From: Streptomyces sp. CB02009
GTDB taxonomy: Bacteria > Actinomycetota > Actinomycetes > Streptomycetales > Streptomycetaceae
Assembly (NCBI RefSeq): GCF_001905825.1
Contig: NZ_LIVV01000002.1
Location: 810,441 to 874,440, forward strand
Direction: 5' to 3'
DNA: 64,000 nt
The translations under genes and the position numbers were made by a program. Of this stretch, positions 46,303 to 54,905 are shown in pieces. Below the pieces are notes generated by a model, which saw nothing but the letters and a program-made list of their open reading frames with translations, did not search any database and had not been told where the DNA came from. The stretch's first letter is position 1. Every line of letters starts with the position of its first letter.

Positions 46303-46546
46303 CATCCTTCGCGAAGCCGCCGGCGGGCCCCCGGTCCCCGTCGTCGACGTCACGCGGTAGGCGGATTCGGCGGGTTCTCCGCTCTGCGGCACCTCTCCCG
46401 TCCGGTGCGTCTTCAAGTGCCGCGCACCGACGGTAGGTTGGCCGGTACGTGCTGGGAGTCCCCTGCTTCGCCCTAGACTCGGTCAGTGTTTGGCAAAGCC
46501 AGGCACGGACCGCGGGGGAGCCCCGCACGAAACGATGGGGTAGACA

Positions 46547-47695
46547 GTGGTTCTGAAGACGTTCGGCTGGTCGTTCGCGGTGACCGCGCTCGGCCTCGTC
46601 GTAGCGGTGCTCTACGGGGGATGGGCGGCCTTCGGGATCGTGGCGATCCTGTCCATCCTCGAGATCTCGGTGTCCTTCGACAACGCGGTGGTCAACGCCG
46701 GGATCCTGAAGAAGATGAATGCCTTCTGGCAGAAGATCTTCCTCACCATCGGCGTGCTCATCGCCGTCTTCGGCATGCGGCTGGTCTTCCCGGTCGTGAT
46801 CGTGGCCATCAGCGCCAAGGTCGGTCCCATCGAGGCCGTCGACCTGGCGATCAACGACGCCGAGCGCTACGAGCAGCTCGTCACCGACGCCCACCCGTCG
46901 ATCGCGGCCTTCGGCGGCATGTTCCTGCTGATGATCTTCCTCGAGTTCATCTTCGAGGACCGCGACATCAAGTGGCTCGGCTGGCTGGAGCGCCCGCTGG
47001 CCAAGCTCGGCAAGATCGACATGCTGTCCGTCTGCATCGCCCTGGTCGTCCTGGCGATCAGCGCCATGACCTTCGCGACCCAGGCCCACCAGCACGGCGG
47101 CCTGCACGTCGACAAGGCGGCGACCGTCCTGCTCTCGGGCGTCTTCGGCCTCATCACGTACCTCGTCGTCGGCGGTCTCTCCGGCTTCTTCGAGAACAAG
47201 CTGGAGGAAGAGGAGGAGCGCGAGCACGAGGCCGAGGAGGAGGCCAGGAAGAGCGGCAAGAAGGTCCCGGCGGTCGTGATGGCCGGCAAGGCGGCGTTCT
47301 TCATGTTCCTCTACCTGGAGGTCCTGGACGCGTCCTTCTCCTTCGACGGTGTCATCGCCGCCTTCGCCATCACCAACGACATCGTCCTGATGTCGCTCGG
47401 CCTCGGCATCGGCGCGATGTACGTCCGTTCGCTGACGGTCTACCTGGTCCGCCAGGGCACCCTCGACGACTACGTCTACCTGGAGCACGGCGCGCACTAC
47501 GCGATCGGCGCCCTGGCCGTCATCCTGATGGTCTCCATCCGCTACCAGATCCCCGAGGTGGTCACCGGTCTCATCGGCGTCATCCTGATCGCCTGGTCCT
47601 TCTGGTCCTCCGTGCGCCGCAACCGCAGGCTGGCGGCGGAGGAGGGAGAGCCGGCGGGGTCCGCCGAGAAGGCCGAGGTCCCCTCCGGCGTCTGA
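46547..47695 (+). CDS. DUF475/TerC-like integral membrane protein
   Basis: A 382-residue multi-pass protein with the two acidic intramembrane motifs SVSFDNAVVNAGIL (about 42-55) and FSFDGVIAAFAITND (about 265-279) that define TerC/YjbE-like proteins, linked to metal (manganese) handling or tellurite resistance. A charged cytosolic loop of EEEEREHEAEEEARK lies between the halves. The start is GTG 46547 with only a weak GGGG upstream. A -10-like TAGACT is seen at 46472-46477. Substrate is inferred from the family only. Confidence 0.85.
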   Translation: MVLKTFGWSFAVTALGLVVAVLYGGWAAFGIVAILSILEISVSFDNAVVNAGILKKMNAFWQKIFLTIGVLIAVFGMRLVFPVVIVAISAKVGPIEAVDLAINDAERYEQLVTDAHPSIAAFGGMFLLMIFLEFIFEDRDIKWLGWLERPLAKLGKIDMLSVCIALVVLAISAMTFATQAHQHGGLHVDKAATVLLSGVFGLITYLVVGGLSGFFENKLEEEEEREHEAEEEARKSGKKVPAVVMAGKAAFFMFLYLEVLDASFSFDGVIAAFAITNDIVLMSLGLGIGAMYVRSLTVYLVRQGTLDDYVYLEHGAHYAIGALAVILMVSIRYQIPEVVTGLIGVILIAWSFWSSVRRNRRLAAEEGEPAGSAEKAEVPSGV

Positions 47696-47701
47696 GCCGG
47701 C

Positions 47702-47734
47702 CGTCCGGCGCGCATCACGGCCGCGCGCCGGACG
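47702..47734. terminator. 12-bp hairpin terminator between convergent genes
   Basis: CGTCCGGCGCGC (47702-47713) pairs perfectly with 47723-47734 around a 9-nt loop, 7 bp after the DUF475 stop. It may also stop transcripts coming from DUF2254. Confidence 0.78.
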
Positions 47735-47854
47735 CGACCACGTCGGTCAGGTCCGCACCGTTCCGTTGTCTGCCGACGGCGGTGAGGAGCTCGAACTCCT
47801 CAACGTCGAGCCGCACCAGCGCGGGGCCGACGCTCTCCTCAAGATGCGCGGGGC

Positions 47855-49189
47855 TCAGCTCTCGTCCCGCAGGAACGGCGGACGGTTCCCGAGCTGCTGC
47901 TCCGTCCACGCCAGTCGCTCCTCCAGCGGCGGGCGGAGAGGGGCGGGGGCGACGGAGAGCACCCCGGTCAGGAGCTTCCGGCAGCGCGCGAGCACCATCG
48001 GCATACCGGGCGCGGCGACGAGGATGTCGTCCAGGCCGACCCGGAGGAGGCTGTCCCACCCGGCCACGGGCAGGATCACCCGCACCGTGCCGGACGCGTC
48101 GGCGATCGCCCGGGTCTCCTGCCCGATCGGACCCGCGGCGGCACGCCGGAGCAGGTCCTCGACGGCGTCCAGGGCCTGCACGGCGGTGGCGGGGTCGTTG
48201 ATCGCCGAGGACAGCGCCCGCAGGCCGATGTCGGACAGCAGCCGGAAGGCGAGCAGGGGGTCCTGGTGGAAGGTGCGCTCGGGACCGCCGACGACCGCCC
48301 TCAGGACCTCGGCCTCCGGGACCGTGCCGTGATGGACGTCGGCCACTACGTCACCGTCGTAGAGGACATCCCCCACTTTCACCCGCAGGACGACGGACGC
48401 GCCCCCTCGTCCCGCCGCGGCCACCAGCGGAACCAGGTTGAACTGCTCCACCAGCACGGACGCACCCCGCCAGCGGACCGACGCGGTGACGGACCCGGGC
48501 GGCGGAGCCGCCACCGGCGGGGAGTCCCCGGCGCCGGCCGCCCCGCCCGGTGGACAGTAGACGTCGAGCACGTGGAGGCCGCGGTCGCGCAGCTCGTCGA
48601 GCACGTGGGAGAGCTGGATCGAGCGGAGCGCGACGAGCTGCAGGCGACGGACGAGCACGAACGCGACCGCCGCCATGACCAGGGCGGCGATCGGTACGGC
48701 CACGGACACCGTGTCACGCGAGCCGATGGCCAGGACCGCGGTGACCGAGTAGACCAGCACGCCGATGACGAAGGCGAACACGCGCCACACCAGCGGGTCG
48801 GTGCGGAACAGGGCGAGGCGATGGCTGAAGTTCCCCGCGGCCCACTGCACCACCAGGAACATCAGCGAGAAGATCAGCGCGGTGACGCTGAGGACGCCCA
48901 CGCCGAGCACGTTCAGCACGGCCACGACGCGGTCCCCGGCGACCCGTGAGCCGCCGTCGATCGCCGGGAGCAGGATGCCGAGGACCACCGCCACGCCGAC
49001 GGCCACGGCATGCGTGAGCCCGGCGCGCAGGGCCCGCCGCGGGCGGACGACCCGTTCGGCCGAGTGGCCCGCGCCCACCGTGGCCGTCGGCGGCTCAGCC
49101 ACGACGGGGTCCGCTCGCGTGCTCCCGCGCGCGGCAGCGGATCGTGTGAGTCGGCATCGCCACCACCCCGTCTCGGCGTCGTGACCCAC
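47855..49189 (-). CDS. DUF2254 membrane protein
   Basis: A 444-residue protein with four membrane segments in the first half (VAVGVAVVLGILLPAI, VLGVGVLSVTALIFSLMFLVVQW, FAFVIGVLVYSVTAVLAIGS, VSVAVPIAALVMAAVAFVLVR) and a large soluble C-terminal domain with LLSDIGLRALSSAINDPATAVQALD, the DUF2254 signature. The first 45 residues are probably not all translated; several in-frame starts exist before the first helix. Function is unknown. Confidence 0.85.
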   Translation of the reverse strand: MGHDAETGWWRCRLTRSAAARGSTRADPVVAEPPTATVGAGHSAERVVRPRRALRAGLTHAVAVGVAVVLGILLPAIDGGSRVAGDRVVAVLNVLGVGVLSVTALIFSLMFLVVQWAAGNFSHRLALFRTDPLVWRVFAFVIGVLVYSVTAVLAIGSRDTVSVAVPIAALVMAAVAFVLVRRLQLVALRSIQLSHVLDELRDRGLHVLDVYCPPGGAAGAGDSPPVAAPPPGSVTASVRWRGASVLVEQFNLVPLVAAAGRGGASVVLRVKVGDVLYDGDVVADVHHGTVPEAEVLRAVVGGPERTFHQDPLLAFRLLSDIGLRALSSAINDPATAVQALDAVEDLLRRAAAGPIGQETRAIADASGTVRVILPVAGWDSLLRVGLDDILVAAPGMPMVLARCRKLLTGVLSVAPAPLRPPLEERLAWTEQQLGNRPPFLRDES

Positions 49190-49243
49190 TCTGCGCGGCT
49201 TGCCCGCGGCGTGCCCGTGCTGGCGTACGAACGGATGACGGGG

Positions 49244-49990
49244 CTACGGCTCGGCGCGCGCGAGACGGCCGCGGGTCACGAGTTCCAGGGTGACGGCCGT
49301 GGCGACGGCCTGGACCAGGAGCAGGGCGACGAGCACGAAGAGCTGCACCGCTCCCGCGTGCAGCGGTGACGCGCCGCCGAGGAGCATGCCGACGAAGGCG
49401 CCCGGAAGGGTGACGAGGCCGACGGTACGGGTCTGGTCCATGCCGGGGAGGAGCGCGTCGGAGGCCGCCTCGCGGGCCACCTCCATGCGCGCCTCCCGGT
49501 CCGTCAGACCCAGGGCGAGACCGGCCTCCACCTCGCCCCGGCGCGTGGCGAGCTCGTCGAGGGAACGGCGGCCCGCCAGCACGGTGGCGGTGAGCGCGCC
49601 ACCGATGAGGATGCCGGTGACGGGCACGAGGGCGATGCCCTCGGGCGGCACGACTCCCGTGAGCAGCAGGGCGACGACCACGGGCAGGACCGCGGCGCCG
49701 ATCGGCACCGCGGTCCACAGCCAGGCGCGCCCGGGCGCGGGGACGACCCGGCGGCCGGCGGTGCGCACCGCCACCGCGTACATCAGCAGCAGGAAGCAGA
49801 GCAGGAGCGGCAGCGCGCGCACCACCCAGCCGATCGCGAGAGAGACGGCGACGAGCTGGACGGCGGCGCGCGCACCGGCGAGGAGGGTGTCGCGGGGGCG
49901 GCCGAGCCGGGCGACGGCGACCACCCCGGCGGCGAGGGCGAGCAGCGTCGCGAGGAGTGCCGCGAAGGTCGCGTTCACATGGAGCAGCAC
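49244..49990 (-). CDS. FetB-type (UPF0014) ABC permease, no partner ATPase nearby
   Basis: A 248-residue membrane protein with six to seven helices. The FetB/YbbM core is clear: GARAAVQLVAVSLAIGWV, VPVTGILIGGALTATVLAGRRSLDEL, and GMDQTRTVGLVTLPGAFVGMLLGGASP. In E. coli FetB works with the ATPase FetA to export iron. No FetA-like ATPase is encoded next to it in this window, so the partner must lie elsewhere. It stands between DUF2254 and the DUF4246 gene of the peptide locus. Confidence 0.85.
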   Translation of the reverse strand: MLLHVNATFAALLATLLALAAGVVAVARLGRPRDTLLAGARAAVQLVAVSLAIGWVVRALPLLLCFLLLMYAVAVRTAGRRVVPAPGRAWLWTAVPIGAAVLPVVVALLLTGVVPPEGIALVPVTGILIGGALTATVLAGRRSLDELATRRGEVEAGLALGLTDREARMEVAREAASDALLPGMDQTRTVGLVTLPGAFVGMLLGGASPLHAGAVQLFVLVALLLVQAVATAVTLELVTRGRLARAEP

Positions 49991-50043
49991 ACGCCAACCC
50001 TAGGCCCTGTCGCCGTGCGACGGCCGGACGCCCTCCGCCGGGC

Positions 50044-51552
50044 TCAGTGCTCGCAGAGCGAGAACTCCCGCTCGTAGAGCTGCTCGTTGTGCTCGTCGAC
50101 GAAGAACTTGCGCTCCCGCATCAGCTCCTCGCGGAACTCCTCGGCCTGCGCGCGCGTCATGGTCGAGGTGTCGGACCACGGCTGCTGCGGCGGTACGTCG
50201 GAGGTCGAGACGATCTTCGCCGACGGGTCGACCAGGAAGAACGCCAGGATCTTGCGATGCCCCGGCCGGGTGGGATCCGCGAGGCGGAACGAGCCGACGC
50301 GGTGCTGCAGGACGTTCGGGAAGGCCAGGCAGCGGCCCGCCGGCGTCGAGGCCGATCCGAGCACCTGGTTCAGCGCGTCCTCGTCCTCCAGCCCGTACAC
50401 GTCGCGCATGCCGTTGTCGTCGTTCTGCTCGTACTCGGGGTCGTCGAGGGCGGCCCGGAAGCTCAGCCGGCTCTCGGTGATGTTCTCGCTGTCCCAGTAG
50501 TAGATGCCGGTCGAGACGATCCGCTCGTTCAGCATTCCCTCGACATGCCAGGAACCGCCCGCGTACTCGGGCTTCTCCGGGGTGAGATGGATGGTGGCGA
50601 GCTTGACGATCACCTGGAGGCCGCGGCCGCGCAGGTCGACCCGGGCGGCCGCGTCGGGCACCTCGGGCGGGGTGAAGGCCGGGGCGTCCGGGACGACCGG
50701 GCGGCGGTTCTCCCACCAGAGGTCCTCCTCCTTCGCCCACGCGCGGACGGCCTCGTCGTAGGCCGTGTCATCGTCGAAGGCCGACCTGTCCGGACGCTTC
50801 GGGGCCGAGCCGTACCAGCCCCACGGGTCGGTCTCGATCCGCACGGGCCGCGGGTGGCGCAGGTCGGTGAGCACGTTCTCCAGGAGCGGACGCATGCGCG
50901 CGAACAGGTCCGGCAGGACCGCGGCCAGTTCCCGATGGGCCTCGGGATGCACGTTGTTGACGTACGAACGGAAGGCGACCCCGCCGTCGGCATCCACGTC
51001 GACGTCCGTGGGCAGCCACTGGAACCGCTCCGAGAACTCGTACTTGGCGTACTGGTGCGTCGGGTTCTTCCAGGCCTGCTCGTGTGCCCCGCTCACGTCC
51101 TTCACCAGGCAGAACAGCGAAGGATGCACCAGGTCGAGAACCTGACCGCCGGATCCGGGATGCCAGTCCCGATCGGCCTCGGGGACCTCCTCCAGAACCC
51201 GCACCGCCTCACGCAGCCGGGCCTCGAGCTTGTCGTCGACCAGGGTGTCCGACTGCCACACCCCGTCGACGGCCGACGGCTCGGCACCGGTGCGCGGGTC
51301 CCGCAGCGAGGCGTAGTGCGCGAGCTCGGCGAGCACGTAGCGCACCTGTGCCTCGGTGAGCCCCTGGTCGATCGCCTCCCGCGTCCACCGGGCGACGATC
51401 TCGGGGTCGTTCATCTTGTCGAACCACTCCGGCTTCGCCCGAAGGTGGGAGCTGCACTGCATCATCTCGACCTCCCGCAGCGTGCGCGGTGTCGCGAACG
51501 GCAGGGAGCGCGACGAGTGGAAGGGCAGCGGGAAGGCGGGCATGCCGGTCAA
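50044..51552 (-). CDS. DUF4246 protein with 2OG/Fe(II)-oxygenase-like residues
   Basis: A 502-residue protein of the DUF4246 family, known mainly from fungi and some actinomycetes and without an assigned function. The C-terminal half shows a pattern that fits a jelly-roll Fe(II)/2-oxoglutarate oxygenase: GGSWHVEG with His336-x-Glu338, then FPNVLQHRVG with His417, then PGHRKILAFFLVDP with Arg433 as a 2OG-carboxylate candidate. It is downstream of three NRPS genes on the same strand with a 141-bp gap, so it may hydroxylate a peptide-bound or free amino acid. Family is firm; chemistry is inferred. Confidence 0.75.
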   Translation of the reverse strand: MTGMPAFPLPFHSSRSLPFATPRTLREVEMMQCSSHLRAKPEWFDKMNDPEIVARWTREAIDQGLTEAQVRYVLAELAHYASLRDPRTGAEPSAVDGVWQSDTLVDDKLEARLREAVRVLEEVPEADRDWHPGSGGQVLDLVHPSLFCLVKDVSGAHEQAWKNPTHQYAKYEFSERFQWLPTDVDVDADGGVAFRSYVNNVHPEAHRELAAVLPDLFARMRPLLENVLTDLRHPRPVRIETDPWGWYGSAPKRPDRSAFDDDTAYDEAVRAWAKEEDLWWENRRPVVPDAPAFTPPEVPDAAARVDLRGRGLQVIVKLATIHLTPEKPEYAGGSWHVEGMLNERIVSTGIYYWDSENITESRLSFRAALDDPEYEQNDDNGMRDVYGLEDEDALNQVLGSASTPAGRCLAFPNVLQHRVGSFRLADPTRPGHRKILAFFLVDPSAKIVSTSDVPPQQPWSDTSTMTRAQAEEFREELMRERKFFVDEHNEQLYEREFSLCEH

Positions 51553-51693
51553 TTCTCTGGGTCCTCCGAGTCGGTGTGCGGTGGCGGGAAGCCTACTTCA
51601 GCGGACTGACAGCGCCGTTCCGGTCCTTCCCGGCCGCCCTCCCGGGGACCTTCCCGGCCGCCTCCCGGCCGGTGTGCGGGAGCCGCCGGCCGG

Positions 51694-54600
51694 TCATCCG
51701 CAGGCGGTGGCGAGGGCGGCGGTGAACTCCTCGGCCAGCTCGGTGATCACGGGCAGGTCGAAGGCCAGCGCGTTGTACTGCAGCCAGCACCGCAGGCCGC
51801 CGTCCGGCTGCTCGACCACGGTCAGTTCGGGCACGCCCCGGTCGCCGCCCGGCAGCGGCCAGGGGACGGTGCTGCCGCGCGGCAGCTCCCAGGGCTCGCA
51901 GGCCAGGCCGGGCAGCTGCGCGGGCGCGGCCCACGCCTCGTAGCGGAGCCAGGCGGCGAACGGCGCGGACGGACTGAACTCGGCGAACGGGTACAGCTGG
52001 TGGTCAAGAGCCTCCGTGTAGACCACCCGCAGCCGGTCGACCAGCTCGGCGAAACCGGGCTGCCCGCTCGCGTCCACCCGCAGGAGCAGCGACTGCACGA
52101 AGCAGCCCACCGTCCGCTCGGCGTCCGGACGGGGGCGGCCGGGCACCGGGGTCATCACGACCAGGTCGGGGTGGCCGCTGCGGTGCGCCAGCAATCCGGT
52201 CCAGGCCGCGGCGACGGCCAGGAAGGGCGTGGCGCCCAGCGCGGCCGCCCGGGTCCGCAGGGCCTCGGCCAGCGACGTCGGAACCTCGAACTCGTGCGCC
52301 TTGACGAGGACTTCGTCCACGACCCGGCGGCCGGCGAACCGCTCGACGGCCTCCGGCGCTCCGGCCAGCGCGGTCCCGAAGTGGGCCCGGGAGGCCGGCC
52401 AGTGCGCGTTCGCCCAGTCCACCAGCTCCCGGTAGCCCGGTCCGGAGCGGACGGGCGGAGCCGACCGGCCCCGCCGCAGCGCGGAGTAGCAGACGCCGAG
52501 GTCGGCGAGCACCACCCCGACCGACCAGCCGTCGGACACCATGTGGTGCGTCCCGACCAGCACCACGTGGTCGGTCTCCGACCTGCTGACCACCAGGAGG
52601 CGCGTCATCGGATCGCGGGCCAGGTCCGTGAGACGGTCGCGTTCGGCGAGGAGCAGGGTGTCCACCTCCGCGTCCGTGGCCCCCGGGGCCTCGGTCAGCG
52701 TGATCCTGACCCGCGGCTCCTCGTCGAGCACCGCCCGTACGACCCCGTCCGCCACCGTCTCGAACCGGGTGCGCAGCGCCGGATGGCGCCGGACCACCTC
52801 GGTGAGGGCCCGGCCCAGGGTCTCCGGTTCCAGCCGGTCGGCCACCCGGAACAGAGCGGACACGGCGCCCGCGTCCCGCCCGGGGGCCTCGGCCATCCAG
52901 CGGAAGAAGTTCTCCTGCTGCGAGGTGAGCGGGACGGCGTGCGGCTGCGCCCGGAGCGCGGTCAGGTAGGGCGTGACGGTCTCGGCCCCGGCCGGTGCCC
53001 CGCCGGCAGCGGCCGGCCGTCGGTCGTGGTCGTCGACCCAGGCCGCCTGGGCCCGCAGCGAGGGCCGCTCGAAGACCAGGGCGGTGCCCGCCCGCGTCCC
53101 GAACTCGCCGCTGATGCCGGCGGCGAGCTGGACCGCCCGGAACGAGTCGCCGCCGAGCGCGAAGAACTCGGCGGCCACGTCGGTGACCGGTCGGCCGAGC
53201 AGACGCCGCCACAGCGCGGCCAGCCGCAGTTCCGTCGGGGTGGCCGGAGCGACCGCGGCGGCGGCCGACTCCGCGGGCACGTCGAACAGCGGGCGGAGCC
53301 GGTGCTTGACCACCTTGCCACTGGGGTTCCTTGGCAGGTCGTCGACGAGCAGGATCCGCACCGGCAGCTCGGGCCTGCTCAGCCGGGCGCTCAGGAACAG
53401 CCGCAGCCCGTCCAGGTCGAGACCGCCCGGCCCGGCCACCACGACCGCCACCGGAACCGCCCCCATCACGGCGTGCGGCAGACCGAGCGCGGCGGCGTCC
53501 GCGACCGCGGGGTGCTCGTGCAGCACCTCCTCGATCCGCAGCGTGGAGACCTTCAGCGCACCGCTCTTGATGACGTCGCTCTCCCGGTCGACCAGGTACA
53601 GATAGCCGTCCGCGTCGAGGCGTCCGACATCGCCCATCCGCACCCAGCCGTCCCGGAACACCTGGGCGCTCTGCCCGGCCGCGCCCAGGTAGCCGCGCGG
53701 CGGCCCTGGCTGGCGCAGCCAGACCTCGCCGACCTGCCCGGCGGGCAGCGGCACCCCGTCCGCGTCGAGGATCCGGAGGTCACGGGGGTCCGCCGGGCGG
53801 CCCAGCGAGCCGGGGCGGCGCGTGTCGACCACGGTGGAGATCTGCGCGGGCGAGGCCTCCGCGGAGGTGTAGGTGTTGACCAGCGTGGCGCCCGGCAGCG
53901 CCGCGGCCAGTGCTGCCGCCACCGGTACGGGAAGCGCGGCGGCCGAGGAGTTGACCAGGCGCAGACTCCCCAGGTCGTGGCGCCCCGCGGTGCCCGCGTT
54001 GACGAGCTCGATCACCATGGAGGGCACCAGGAAGGCGGTGCCCACCCGGAACTCCTCGACCGCGGCGCCGAACTGCTCCGCGTCGAAGCGCGGCAGGGTG
54101 AGGGTGGTGGGCGCGGCGGTCAGCGCGGTCAGCAGCATCACCTGGCCCGCGTTGGTCCCGATCGGGAAGGCGTGCAGGGCGTGCCGCGAGTGGGCGTAGG
54201 CGCGGCGCCGGGGGTGCGCGGCCAGGCCCGCGGTCAGGTTTCCGTGCGCGGCGACGACGCCCTTCGGCACCCCGGTGGTGCCGGAGGTGCCGATCACCTG
54301 GGCGGGGTCGGCCGGACCGACCCGGTGCGGCGGCCCGGCCGGCGGCTCGGGGTGCGCCGCGAGCAGGTCGTCCAGGCGCAGCTCCACCAGGCCCGGAAGG
54401 CCGGGCAGCCCGTCGTCCGTCACGACCGTCCCGGCTTCGGCGAGCGCGGCCAGCGAGGCCGCGTCGGTCTCGGACAGGTCCTCACGGACCGGGACGGGCA
54501 CCCCGCCCGTGTACTGGACGGCGAGGAATCCGACGGCGTACCGGTCCCAGCGCGCGTTGGAGAACCGCAGCACCACCCTGTCGTGGGGTCCGACCCCGGC

Positions 54601-54753
54601 GGCGGCCAGCCCGACGGCGGCGCGCAGCGCCTCCTCGCGCCAGTGGCGGTAGCTGAGTCGCCCGCCGCCGACGACCTGCAGCGCGGTGTGGTCCGGGTGT
54701 TCGGTGGCCCGCGCGTCGAGGAGCTCGGGGACGGTCGTCGCGGCGGGCGGCAC
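51694..54753 (-). CDS. NRPS protein: acyl/aryl-AMP ligase - PCP - condensation
   Basis: A 1019-residue protein. Residues 1-490 are an adenylating domain with IGTSGTTGVPKGVV and NPSGKVVK, but the NRPS YGPTE is NTYTSAEASP and the loops resemble acyl- or aryl-CoA ligases, so it probably loads a carboxylic acid starter. A carrier protein (500-570) has Ser about 535 in LGGDSFRA. A condensation domain (about 600-1010) has intact HHMVSDG (about 736). The protein ends in the C domain, without TE or reductase. GTG 54753 is used; the ribosome site is weak. It is the last NRPS gene of the transcript. Confidence 0.85.
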   Translation of the reverse strand: MPPAATTVPELLDARATEHPDHTALQVVGGGRLSYRHWREEALRAAVGLAAAGVGPHDRVVLRFSNARWDRYAVGFLAVQYTGGVPVPVREDLSETDAASLAALAEAGTVVTDDGLPGLPGLVELRLDDLLAAHPEPPAGPPHRVGPADPAQVIGTSGTTGVPKGVVAAHGNLTAGLAAHPRRRAYAHSRHALHAFPIGTNAGQVMLLTALTAAPTTLTLPRFDAEQFGAAVEEFRVGTAFLVPSMVIELVNAGTAGRHDLGSLRLVNSSAAALPVPVAAALAAALPGATLVNTYTSAEASPAQISTVVDTRRPGSLGRPADPRDLRILDADGVPLPAGQVGEVWLRQPGPPRGYLGAAGQSAQVFRDGWVRMGDVGRLDADGYLYLVDRESDVIKSGALKVSTLRIEEVLHEHPAVADAAALGLPHAVMGAVPVAVVVAGPGGLDLDGLRLFLSARLSRPELPVRILLVDDLPRNPSGKVVKHRLRPLFDVPAESAAAAVAPATPTELRLAALWRRLLGRPVTDVAAEFFALGGDSFRAVQLAAGISGEFGTRAGTALVFERPSLRAQAAWVDDHDRRPAAAGGAPAGAETVTPYLTALRAQPHAVPLTSQQENFFRWMAEAPGRDAGAVSALFRVADRLEPETLGRALTEVVRRHPALRTRFETVADGVVRAVLDEEPRVRITLTEAPGATDAEVDTLLLAERDRLTDLARDPMTRLLVVSRSETDHVVLVGTHHMVSDGWSVGVVLADLGVCYSALRRGRSAPPVRSGPGYRELVDWANAHWPASRAHFGTALAGAPEAVERFAGRRVVDEVLVKAHEFEVPTSLAEALRTRAAALGATPFLAVAAAWTGLLAHRSGHPDLVVMTPVPGRPRPDAERTVGCFVQSLLLRVDASGQPGFAELVDRLRVVYTEALDHQLYPFAEFSPSAPFAAWLRYEAWAAPAQLPGLACEPWELPRGSTVPWPLPGGDRGVPELTVVEQPDGGLRCWLQYNALAFDLPVITELAEEFTAALATACG

Positions 54754-54793
54754 GGTGGTGGTGATGGCGATCTCCGATGCGAAGCGAAGCGGT

Positions 54794-54812
54794 GGGGTGG
54801 GGTGGGGCGGGG
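54794..54812 (+). other. Perfect G-quadruplex motif
   Basis: Four GGGG runs separated by single bases (T, T, C) on the plus strand, 41 bp upstream of the minus-strand NRPS start. The template strand of that gene is thus the G-rich one. Confidence 0.75.
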
Positions 54813-54849
54813 CGGCGTGGGATCCGGTGGGGTGTTGCGGAGGGCGGAC

Positions 54850-54875
54850 AGCCGGGCGGACTCTGCCGCCCGGCT
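54850..54875 (-). terminator. 10-bp hairpin between two NRPS genes
   Basis: AGCCGGGCGG pairs with CCGCCCGGCT around a 6-nt loop, 31 bp after the C-A-PCP stop. An outer GGCGGAC/GTCCGCC pair can extend it. It may reduce transcription into the downstream gene or just protect mRNA ends. Confidence 0.55.
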
Positions 54876-54905
54876 GCTCCGCCGCCCGTCCGCCGGCGTC
54901 GGCGG

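Noticed and set aside
46303..46546. Manganese (yybP-ykoY) riboswitch upstream of the DUF475 gene
   Set aside because: TerC-like genes often have one, but I could not find the conserved paired elements; only short GC hairpins are visible.
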